Shown: in pieces, positions 1 to 8,993 of the stretch
Position numbering within the stretch: the first letter of the stretch is position 1
Layout: every line of letters starts with the position of its first letter
Source: Kwoniella bestiolae CBS 10118
Lineage: Eukaryota; Basidiomycota; Tremellomycetes; Tremellales; Cryptococcaceae
Assembly: GCF_000512585.2 (NCBI RefSeq)
Contig: NC_089244.1
Location: 558,001 to 622,000 of the forward strand
Direction: 5' to 3'
Length of the DNA stretch: 64,000 nucleotides
Translations under genes and position numbers: made by a program
The notes under the pieces: generated by a model
Databases searched by the model: none
Told to the model about the DNA's origin: nothing
The model's input: the letters and a program-made list of their open reading frames with translations, nothing else

Positions 1-2465
1 CTCACCGATAACAGGGATACCTTCGATGGAACCACCTCCAACAAGTTCTGGTTGGATATCCAACTCCGATGGGGTGATTTCGATTCCCACGATATCGAAC
101 GATACGCTCGAGCGAAGTTCTTAGATTACTCGTCCGACAGTCAATCGATTTATCCTTCGCCTACTGGTGTATTGATTGCTCTCGACTTGGCATACAACCT
201 TTACTCGGCATACGGTAATTACTTCCCAGGATTGAAACCATTGCTTCAGCAAGCTATGGCGAAGATCATGAAAGCCAATCCTGCATTATACGTACTCAGA
301 GAACGAATCAGGAAAGGTCTTCAACTGTATTCATCTGAACCTACCGAACCATACTTGAACTCTTCCAACTACTCCGAATTGTTCTCCAACCAAATCATCT
401 GGTTCGTGGACGATACCAACGTATATCGAGTCACTGTTCACAAGACCTTCGAAGGTAACTTGACTACCAAACCTATCAACGGTGCCATCTTCATCTTCAA
501 CCCTAGAACCGGTCAACTGTTCTTGAAGATCATCCACACCTCCGTATGGGCAGGTCAGAAACGTTTGGGTCAATTGGCTAAATGGAAGACTGCCGAAGAA
601 GTTGCCGCGTTGGTCAGGTCGTTACCTGTTGAAGAACAACCTAAACAGGTCATCGTCACCAGGAAAGGAATGTTGGATCCTTTGGAAGTCCATTTGTTGG
701 ATTTCCCTAACATTGTGATTAAGGGTTCGGAATTGCAATTGCCCTTCCAAGCTACGTTGAAGATGGAAAAATTCGGTGATTTGATCTTGGTGAGTTACTG
801 TTTGAACTTACCTATCATGGCTTTCACCCCGCCCCTTCTTTCACCCCTCCCCTTCTTCTACCCCGCCCCTCCCTATTCCCTCCTTCCGTCCTCCCTTCAT
901 TTCCTTACACTTCTTCCCGTCACTCCATCGATATTGACTTCTACTCCACCCCTTCATTTTCCCTCTTCCGCCCTTTCTTCGTCTCTCCCCATTCCTTCGA
1001 CTCCCCCCCTCCCCCCCGCTCCGTCTTCTCTCGCTTCTCTCGACCCTCTCCTACCGCATATCGCCTCGTGATCCGTCCTATCCGTCTCGCTAACTCCTCG
1101 TCCTCCTCCCTAGCGTGCCACCCAACCCCAGATGGTCCTGTTCAACTTGTACGACGACTGGCTCAAGTCCATCTCATCATACACCGCTTTCTCGCGACTT
1201 ATCTTAATTCTCCGTGCTCTTCACGTCAACAACGAAAAGGCCAAGATCATCCTTCGTCCCGATCGATCAACTATCACTGAATCCTATCACATTTGGCCAA
1301 CGTTGTCCGATGATCAATGGATGTCGGTCGAAGTAGCATTGAAGGATCTGATCTTGGCGGACTTCGGTAAACGAAACTCTGTTAATGTCGCCTCCCTCAC
1401 CGCTTCCGAAATCAGAGATATCATCCTCGGTATGGAGATTGCTGCCCCCTCTGTTCAACGACAACAGATGGCCGAAATCGAAAAGACCACCGAAGCTCAG
1501 TCTCAGGTCACCGCCCTCCAGACCAAGACTACCAATATCCATGGAGACGAGATTGTCACAACTACTACCACCAACTACGAGCAGCAGACCTTCGCCTCCA
1601 AATCCGATTGGAGAGTTCGAGCCATCTCAGCTACCAACTTGCCATTGCGTGTCAACCACATTTTCGTTGGTAATGACGATGTCAAGGATGATGCTGGATC
1701 TTTCACCTATGTTATCCCCAAGAATGTCCTCAAGACGTTCATTGTTAATGGTGATCTTCGAACTCAAGTGGTAGCCTACTTGTACGGTACTTCGCCGCCT
1801 GATAATCCCCAAGTCAAGGAGATCAAGGCAGTTGCATGGGTACCTCAACGAGGAAGCAACAATGGTGTTGAGCTTCCCGCTGCTCTTCCCAAACATGACT
1901 TCCTGCTCAAGGACCTGGAACCACTTGGATGGATCAAGACCCAGTCACAGGAATTGAACCATCTCTCTCCCGCCGACGTAACCACTCAAGCGAAGATCAT
2001 GGCCAACCACTCCGAATGGGGACCTCAATCCATCTGTGTCACCTGCTCTTTCACGCCCGGTTCGGTATCGCTCAACGCATGGGAATTGTCGGTAGCTGGA
2101 TTCGAGTGGGGAAGGAAGAACCAAGATGTCACGGGACAACATCCGGGATTCAACCCCTCCATGGCTAATAGGGTACAATTGCTCTTGTCAGATAGGATCT
2201 TGGGTATGACTCTGGTTCCCGAAGGTGGTGTATGGAACTACGGTGTTGGGTTGACTCAGTCGTGGAGCGACAAGTTGCCGTATAGTATGACGTTGGATAA
2301 ACCTGAATCTTTCTGGGCTCCTTGTCATAGACCTGTAAGTTAGGCCTGTGATCACATCTCGTCAAATCTCAAAGCTGACTTTTATGTATTTATTAGAACG
2401 CTTTCCTTAACTTCGCTTCTATGGAAGGTGACGATGCTGCTGATGTCGAGAACAGCTTGGAATAA
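1..2465 (+). CDS. PRP8: Pre-mRNA-splicing factor Prp8, C-terminal part (5' end outside window)
   Basis: Prp8 is the central scaffold of the U5 snRNP and of the spliceosome active site, acting in the nucleus. Exons read as 1-789, 1114-2334 and 2397-2465, giving about 692 C-terminal residues of a protein usually near 2,300-2,500. The frame opens at base 1 with LTDNRDTFDGTTSNKFW and runs through near-identical family blocks such as WFVDDTNVYRVT, IFNPRTGQLFLKIIHTSVWA and SEIRDIILGMEI. By comparison with human Prp8, these residues cover the later part of the endonuclease-like domain, the RNase H-like domain and the Jab1/MPN domain (block VTCSFTPGSVSL, then VQLLLSDRILG). The end is less conserved: FLNFASMEGDD followed by a short acidic tail. 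No intein is seen in the visible part; the known fungal Prp8 intein lies further upstream. The first intron is unusually long and is listed separately. Confidence 0.97.
790..1113 (+). other. Long, almost pure pyrimidine intron of PRP8
   Basis: The intron begins GTGAGT after the codons for DLIL and ends CCCTAG before RATQPQMVLF, which restores the Prp8 consensus. It is 324 nt, about five times the usual intron length in this window. From about 826 to 1113 the sense strand is overwhelmingly C and T. A CTAAC branch site lies about 20 nt before the acceptor. The first 280 nt happen to stay open in the upstream frame, up to a TGA at 1069. Confidence 0.9.
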
Positions 2466-2916
2466 GCGTATGAAAACGCTGTTAAGACAGGAAAGTATGG
2501 ATGAGATGGTTAGGGTATATACATTATAAAAAAGGAAAATTCGCACGAGTCAAAGTGCAATCGATCTTATAGGTAATTTATGTTTGTATTTGTAGATTTA
2601 TGAATTTCACATGCCATGTCTACTTCGCTGGTATCGATCGGGAGCATCAGAAGGGTGGATTCAGTATCCTTAATGATGTTCGAGCGATATACAACATCAG
2701 GTCAGTTTGTACAACATATACAAAGTCCTTCGCACTGCGCGTCATCGACCACATGATCGACTGCAATACGTCTGACACAACGCTAAAGGTATGTATAAAT
2801 GCATATGAATGACATCCGGATATAATTGTATATTAGAAATGCAATGATATGTCTCTATATGTCTATGCGCCCTGATAATCTACAACTTGATGGGAAGGAA
2901 AGGTGTGTAACCAAAT
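2466..2916. other. Convergent 3' flanks of PRP8 and the NDUFA4-like gene
   Basis: This 451-bp stretch separates two genes that run toward each other and should hold both 3' UTRs. A 70-codon open frame at 2600-2812 shows no recognisable motif and is treated as chance. Nothing else was seen. Confidence 0.6.
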
Positions 2917-3645
2917 TTAGATTTGGTCAACGACTCGCTCAGCCTTGGCTTTTTGGTCCTTGACGAATTGTCGTCGTTTTTCCCAGAATTCGGGGTTGAC
3001 AGTGATGAGTTTTTGCTATATGGAGAGGAGTGGTCAGCTATATGATCTTACATACGTGATAGACAGTTGGCTTGGCAGTGGACAATTTGACGTGCGGCAG
3101 TGGATTTTATGGGTACGGTGATGGAGTTGAATCGAGGAAATCTTGACTCACGTTGGTGTCGTGGGTGATTTTGTCCCAAGGTCTCCAGTCACCGTGTCTG
3201 TCCCAAACGACCTCGGGTCCTTGAGAGAGCCTGTAGAGGTAGTATGAAGCACCACCAACGGCGATACCAACGATACTATCAAGGAGAAAATCAAGTTAGC
3301 TTAGCGGTTCCTCGATCCAAACTTCAAACTTTGTTTCGCTACTGCCGCGGCAACGAATAGTGGCAAGGCGAAATTTTCCATTCGGCCGATTCACTTTTCA
3401 TCACTCGACAACAACTACAGTCTCTTGCATGGGTTGGGAAGAATGAACGTACCCAAAGATGGGGAGGGTCTCAGCAGGAGCCCATTTCTTCAAGAATGCT
3501 CGGTTCTATGATCATGCAACTGAGATCAGCACCGAGCAAAATGATTTGTATTTCAGACGAGATTATTTGTATTTTCGCGGGTGATGTCGGAATATCGCTA
3601 TAATTGTGATTGGTAGAAGAACGTTGGAATCAGGTTACTCACCAT
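2917..3645 (-). CDS. NDUFA4/MLRQ-like mitochondrial respiratory-chain subunit
   Basis: This is a 92-residue protein of the NDUFA4 (MLRQ/B12D) family, small single-span inner-membrane subunits linked to cytochrome c oxidase and complex I. Exons on the minus strand are 3645-3643 (only the ATG), 3505-3453, 3275-3152 and 3015-2917. The protein starts MNRAFLKKWAPAETLPIFG, followed by a hydrophobic span IVGIAVGGASYYLYRLS and then GPEVVWDRHGDWRPWDK. That last block matches the family pattern of a membrane helix followed by an Asp-Arg and a Pro-Trp motif. The C-terminus is charged (WEKRRQFVKDQKAKAERV). The last intron, 3016-3151, contains a possible extra 15-nt exon, which I left out. A TATATAA-like box lies at about 3785-3792, some 140 nt upstream. 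The gene diverges from the synthetase fusion across a 600-bp shared promoter region. Confidence 0.82.
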
Positions 3646-4245
3646 GATGAATATTTAGATAGAGATACAGTGGCAAGAGATTCGAGAGATCTAACGATCT
3701 TTTTTATATTTTGATACAGATGTGAAGTAGAGAAAAGAGATGAAGAAGATGAAAACAATTTTTTTCTGTCAACAACTCTGAATACTTATATAGCTGGCTA
3801 TTGACATGGCTGTACGTTATGTTATGCATTTTTCAGAAATCAAATCCCCAAGCCTGAGCCTGGGGCAATCCCGTCTGCACTGTGAAAATATCGAGGGTCA
3901 ATTTCATTAAACCAGCCTCGATCATCTCTCAATTGAAAAAAATGTTCAAAAATCCATGAAATGCGGGTCGGAGAAACACGGATTTCCGTGCCGATAAACC
4001 ACGCTTGAACCACGAGCGCTCACTTTTGGCTCTCCATAAAAGGCGCGTGACAGCTGTATGCTTGAAAACAGGTGCCTATCTTGTCAGCTTGGGGCCTCAC
4101 AAACCGAGTCAAAATGGTCCATCTAGCAGATGGAGTTTATCTGAAATTTCAAGTTGACATCCATCTTATCGCTCGCTACTAGAATAGGTAACACCTTCAA
4201 ATCCTTGTACTATCAGGCTGTCTCATCTATAGAGAAAGGATCAGA
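3646..4245. promoter_or_regulatory. Divergent promoter region between NDUFA4-like gene and TYS1-ADE1
   Basis: This 600-bp spacer lies between head-to-head genes. A TATATAAG-like box on the minus strand at about 3785-3792 suits the NDUFA4-like gene. Sequence just before 4246 (GTAACA near 4188, then CAG at 4242-4244) could form a 5' UTR intron of the synthetase gene, but this cannot be settled from sequence. No other gene was seen. Confidence 0.5.
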
Positions 4246-7200
4246 ATGGCAGACCCAGCTTTCACTCAACAAGCAGCCGAAAAAGCTTCGACTATCGCTC
4301 TTTCCCCAGAGAAGGAAGCAGAGTACGAGCGGATCACCAGGAACTTGCAGGAATACACCGGTGGAGATATCATCAGGAATGTGTTGGCTAAGGGAGAGGT
4401 GGTGAAAGCGTACTGGGGTAGGTACACCTTCTTGTTATTGTTGTCTGGCTTATGATCTCCCCTGAATAAGCTACTGACCCTCCTCACAATAGGAACTGCT
4501 CCTACCGGTAGACGTGAGTGATTTTCATAATTCAGTCCTTCGAAGTAATGACTAATTTACATGCACCACTGCAGCTCACATCGCTTATTGTGTACCACTG
4601 GTGAAGATCGCGGACTTTTTGAACGCTGGTGTACACGTCAAAGTTCTTCTAGCAGGTAAGTGCAATATCCTCGTATCGCTTATCAGACACGGCTGACGTC
4701 CTTTTGTTAAACAGATGTATGTGTTATCTCGTTATCAAACACCCTAAACCTAACACCATCTCCTACCGCAGCTACACGCTTTCCTCGACGCTTCCAAGTC
4801 CACCTTACAAACCGTGCAATACCGAGTGAAATACTACTCCATCCTCCTCAAGACCGTTTTCACCGTTCTCGGTGTACCCATCGACAAGCTTGAATTCGTC
4901 ACTGGATCAAGTTACCAGTTGAAAGCGGACTACACCTTGGATGTTTACAAGTGAGCTTATCACTCATTCGAGCTGTCTGACAAGTTTGAGCTCTTCCAGC
5001 TGACGAGGGAATTACCATAGATTCCACGCTCTCACCTCGACAAGGGAAGCTGAACATGCTGGTGCGGACGTCGTGAAGGAGTCGGAATCACCTTTGATGA
5101 GCAGTCTGCTTTACCCTGGTCTTCAAGCATTAGATGAGCAATACTTGGACGTTGACTTCCAGTTTGGTGGTGTGGATCAGGTCAGCTTCGTCTTGAGTAA
5201 TCTTGAAGAACTGAGCTAATGTGTTTCGAAACAGCGAAAAATCTTCATGTACGCTGCCCACTTCCTCCCACGACTAGGCTACGCCAAACGAGCGCATTTG
5301 ATGAACGCCATGGTTCCTGGTCTATCTGGTGGAAAGATGTCAGCGTCCGACCCTAAGTCCAAGATAGATTTCCTTGATAGTCCCGCCGATATCAAGTCGA
5401 AGATCAAGGCTGCCCTGTGTCCACCTGGTGAAGTCGAGAACAACGGTGTATTAGCGTTTATCAAGGCGGTGTTGATACCCATTCAAGCAATGAAGAACGA
5501 ACAAGCCTCTTCGAACAGTGAGAACACCTCGGTAGGCGCGGTCAGCTTTGTCGGTGCTGGTGCACCCGAGGGTACCTTATTCAGTATCACGAGACCTGAG
5601 AAGTTCGGTGGAGATGTTCATTTCTCATCTTACGAGGAATTGGAAAAGGCCTATGTGTCTGAGCAAGTCCACCCTGGTGATTTGAAGGGTGCAGTGACGG
5701 AAGCTTTGATCAACCTCTTGGCTCCTATACAAAAAGCATTTGAAGAGAACAAAGAATGGCAAGAAGCGGAGAAGCTAGCTTATCCTGATCCGGCTGCCGC
5801 TGCTGCAGCCGCATCAGACAAGAAGGTAGTGAGTGTCCAGCTGGCATATGCGCTTCACACTTCTGATGCGAAGCATAAGCTGACCATGTTTATCACCATC
5901 CAGAAAAAGAAGGATGCCCGAAAAACAGCTCCTACAGAGGAAGAGCGAGCCGCTTTACGAGCAGCAAAGGAAAAGGAGAAGGCCGAGAAGGCAGCTGCCA
6001 AAGCTACTGCGGAAGGTCACCCTTTAAAACCTGCTGAACTGCAGAAATCATCCCAAGCTGCTGCCGACGCTGCTCCTGCTACGATCGCTAGCGGAAGTGG
6101 ATCCTCTTCGACATCTTGTGTCACTTCGACCAACCTGCCGAAACTCAAGCTACTTGCTAAGGGTAAAGTACGAGATATCTACGCCTTACCTGGAGCTGAG
6201 GATCAGGACAAGTTGTTGTTTGTCGCTACGGATAGGATGAGTGCTTTTGATGTAATCATGAACAATGTAAGCTATAGTTTCCCGGATCCGGAAGACGAAG
6301 CTGATATGGTTGATACAGGGAATCCCTTCGAAAGGTATCACACTTACTACTCTCTCGCTATTCTGGTTCGACAAGCTCAAGAATATCATCCCTAATCACG
6401 TGCTCACTCCCTCGCCTTCCTCATGTCTCGCCTCACCTGCAGATGCTTGGTCCGAATTCCCGAGATCGTTAGATGAGTACAGAGATCAATTAGAGGGTAG
6501 AAGCATGATCGTCAAGAAGTGTGAGGTCGTGAAGATTGAGGCGATTGTAAGAGGGTACATCACTGGTGAGCTGAGCAATGTCCATTGACTTCAATCGAGA
6601 GGACTAGGAGCTTATGGCTTGTTCGTATAGGCTCTGCATGGTCGGAATACAAGAAATCCCAGACCGTCCACGGTATCTCCATGCCAGCAGGATTGGTCGA
6701 ATCTCAGAAATTGCCCAAACCATTGTTCACCCCTTCTACTAAGGCTGATCAAGGTGAACACGATGAGAACATCCATCCTGATAAAGGTGAGTCAGAGTGA
6801 ACCATCGGTTTGGACAGATCTGACATCCGTTTTTCTATCCAGTCAAAGACATTACTGGACCTGAACTCGCCGAGCAGATCGAGAAAGTCGCTATACGTCT
6901 CTACACCGAGGCATCAGAATATGCCTTGGAAAGAGGTCTGATTTTGGCAGATACCAAATTCGAATTCGGCCTTTTACCTGACCCATCTTCACCGAACAAA
7001 ACCCAGTTGATTCTGATTGACGAAGTTCTTACCCCCGATTCATCAAGGTACTGGTCCTCCTCCGAATACGTCCAGGGTCAACCCCAAGCATCGTTCGATA
7101 AGCAATACCTCCGAGATTGGCTCATCAAGGAGGGTTTGAAAGCTAAGGAAGACGTGACGTTGCCTGAACATGTGGTGGGCGAGACGAGGAGGAAATATGA

Positions 7201-7438
7201 GGAAGCGAGAGATAGGGTCATGGGTTTGGGCGAGTTTGGGAAACATGGGAAGATTGGGGTGAAAGCTGGAGATGAGGAGTTGGGATTGCAGACTGATCAG
7301 GTGGAGGATGCTATTCAGTCTGAGGCTAGCAAGATTGGAAAACATGGAAGAGTCGGAGTGAAGGCTGGCGATGAGGATCTGGGGTTACAAACGGATCAGG
7401 TAGAAGATGCGATTCAGTCTGAGGCTAGGAAGTTGTAG
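4246..7438 (+). CDS. TYS1/ADE1: Tyrosyl-tRNA synthetase fused to SAICAR synthetase
   Basis: One frame encodes two unrelated enzymes: cytosolic tyrosine-tRNA ligase and phosphoribosylaminoimidazole-succinocarboxamide synthase of purine synthesis. Exons: 4246-4417, 4493-4513, 4575-4655, 4715-4716, 4772-4950, 5021-5180, 5235-5828, 5904-6266, 6319-6565, 6631-6786, 6843-7438; 856 residues. The TyrRS half has the class I HIGH-type motif GTAPTGRPHIAY, LLADLHAFLD, QFGGVDQRK and the KMSKS-type loop GGKMSASDP. A Lys/Ala-rich linker (about residues 404-470) leads into KGKVRDIY, ATDRMSAFDVIM, VRGYITGSAWSEY, STKADQGEHDEN, ADTKFEFG and LTPDSSRYW, all typical of Ade1. The tail carries two 33-residue repeats. 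No Met occurs in the linker exon. The intron before it is in frame and contains an ATG at 5886, which could start a separate Ade1. Splice sites are canonical throughout. Confidence 0.9.
4715..4716 (+). other. Predicted 2-nt microexon of the TyrRS region
   Basis: Bases AT at 4715-4716 complete a GAT (Asp) codon begun by the last G of the exon ending at 4655. The Asp restores the conserved LLADLHAFLD. The flanking introns, 4656-4714 and 4717-4771, each have a GT donor, a CTGAC or CTAAC branch and a CAG acceptor. Joining 4655 directly to 4772 would break the frame. Confidence 0.8.
7238..7435 (+). repeat. Two tandem 33-residue repeats at the C-terminus of the fusion protein
   Basis: Two 99-bp units, 7238-7336 and 7337-7435, encode GKHGKIGVKAGDEELGLQTD... 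and GKHGRVGVKAGDEDLGLQTD..., both ending DQVEDAIQSEA plus a short basic end. They differ at many third positions but at few residues. That pattern points to an old duplication kept under protein-level selection. Yeast Ade1 has no such tail. Confidence 0.9.
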
Positions 7439-7873
7439 AGTGTCTTTGGCTCGTGTTGGATAGGTATACATAGAGTAGATACTGGTTAGATGCAATTGAT
7501 TTTATGTGAATATGTTCCTTCGTTGCACATGAAGGCCAATTTCGTTCAACACTTCAGATTGAGCAAGGGTTAATAGTTGTGACGGATCTCTCAAAATGCG
7601 CGAATTCAAGCTGACTCTCTCAAAGTGGAGGTCAACCATCCTGCGTTGCTCGTAAAATACATTAGACCAACGTTCGAGTGTTACTGTATATCCTTTCCTC
7701 ACATCACACCATATCCTCTCACGAGCTTCAAGAATCCTCATATCCAACACTTGCCTCGACATACACCACTCCCAGCAAGACGTGATTCGACCTGCAATCC
7801 CAAAAATCTTCCCTCGACCACGACCACGAAGTAAGCAAACCCAACTTGGCTCCAAACCATCAACCGACCCAGG
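7439..7873. promoter_or_regulatory. Spacer upstream of the cyclophilin-like gene
   Basis: These 435 bp hold the 3' UTR of the fusion gene and the presumed promoter and leader of the cyclophilin gene. The leader before the ATG at 7874 is C-rich and A-rich. I see no intact additional gene. Confidence 0.5.
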
Positions 7874-8659
7874 ATGAGCGAACCCACCAGAGGATGGATG
7901 AAGATCGGCCACGGGAACTTGGAAACCTACCACTCCGAACTATCTCAATGGGGAACCAATCAGCGTATCCTCACCCAGAATCATGAGACTTACGGCCTTC
8001 CCTCCAACCTCGAGCAACTAGACGAGGACCAGCTGGACATACTCAGAGATATCATCTCTCATTCGTCCAGCTCCAAGGGTGAAGTAAACGTGACCAACAT
8101 CCCACCCTCTAACCCTGTTTTCCAGGAGACATTGTATATCGATCTCTTCACCAAGGACTGTCCAATAACCACCCAAAATTTCATGCATCTTCTAAAGGGG
8201 GACAAAGGTATATCCAAGCTCTCGTCTAAACCCCTACATTATAAGAATGTGAGGATACATAGATTAGTCAAGGATTTTATCGTACAGGGAGGGGATATAA
8301 CTAGAAATAATGGCTCGGGGGGAGAATCCATATACGGTCCGAAATTCAATGATGAGAAGAATGGACTCAAGATGAAATTTCAATATGGGACCGTAGCGAT
8401 GGCTTGTGGGAGTAGTAGGAATTCGAATTCTAGTCAGTTCTTTGTTTGTCTTGTACCCAATATCACGGAGGAGGATAGTAAAGAGGAGAAGGAGAGGAAG
8501 AAGAGGATGTTGGGGAAATTGGATGGGAAGTATGTCGTGTTTGGACAGGTGAGGGATAGGGAAAGTTTGGAGTTGTTAGGGAAACTGAATGCTCTGGAGA
8601 TGGGGGGAGAGGGGGAGGAATTGGAGGGTTGTTGGATTGATGGGTGTGGGGTTGTATAG
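7874..8659 (+). CDS. Divergent cyclophilin-type peptidyl-prolyl isomerase, intronless
   Basis: This 261-residue protein carries a cyclophilin fold after an N-terminal extension of about 85 residues that I do not recognise. Family marks are ETLYIDLFTKDCP near the domain start, RIHRLVKDFIVQGGDIT (catalytic Arg and Phe kept), SIYGPKFNDE, GTVAMACG and SSQFFVCL. Where cyclophilin A has EWLDGKHVVFG, this protein has a charged insertion (TEEDSKEEKERKKR) and then KLDGKYVVFG, so the cyclosporin-contact Trp and the His are missing. Isomerase activity may be kept, while drug binding is probably weak (inference). Lack of introns is unusual among these neighbours. The start was chosen as the first ATG of the frame; a spliced 5' exon is possible. 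Confidence 0.85.
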   Translation: MSEPTRGWMKIGHGNLETYHSELSQWGTNQRILTQNHETYGLPSNLEQLDEDQLDILRDIISHSSSSKGEVNVTNIPPSNPVFQETLYIDLFTKDCPITTQNFMHLLKGDKGISKLSSKPLHYKNVRIHRLVKDFIVQGGDITRNNGSGGESIYGPKFNDEKNGLKMKFQYGTVAMACGSSRNSNSSQFFVCLVPNITEEDSKEEKERKKRMLGKLDGKYVVFGQVRDRESLELLGKLNALEMGGEGEELEGCWIDGCGVV

Positions 8660-8993
8660 GTTTTGAAGGGTATCGGGTTGGGCTTGTAGAGCGGATTGAG
8701 ATATGAGAGAGGATGATATGGTCAAACCTGAGTGTTCGAGGATAACGAGGGGTTCGGCCGGGAAGATACTTTGCATGTCATCATAGATCGTAGTGTAGAT
8801 GTAATATACAGAGATCATCATTTTTATGGTACAAGTTTGAATTGTTCCAGCGCCATATGATCACCCAATATTCGATGTACAGTATGAGTGAGGTCGATAC
8901 TACCTCCACTCATCCCATCACTCCAAGTCTGAGTTTCCATCACTATTGGTATATCATGGCTGAACCCCCCCCCCCCCCCCCTCCCCCCCACAT
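8660..8993. other. Convergent 3' flanks with a C17-T-C7 homopolymer tract
   Basis: The spacer lies between the ends of the cyclophilin gene and the minus-strand gene. At 8965-8989 the plus strand reads 17 C, one T, then 7 C. On the minus strand this is a G-rich run that begins 5 nt after the stop codon at 8996-8994. No gene was seen. Confidence 0.75.

Noticed and set aside
1..2465. Prp8 intein
   Set aside because: Fungal Prp8 inteins insert upstream of the part visible here. The visible protein is continuous with no extra splicing or homing domain.
3066..3085. Possible extra short exon (PTVYH) in the NDUFA4-like gene
   Set aside because: It would need the weak acceptor AAG. Joining the exons at 3152 and 3015 directly gives DTNQKLITVNPEFW, a smoother fit.
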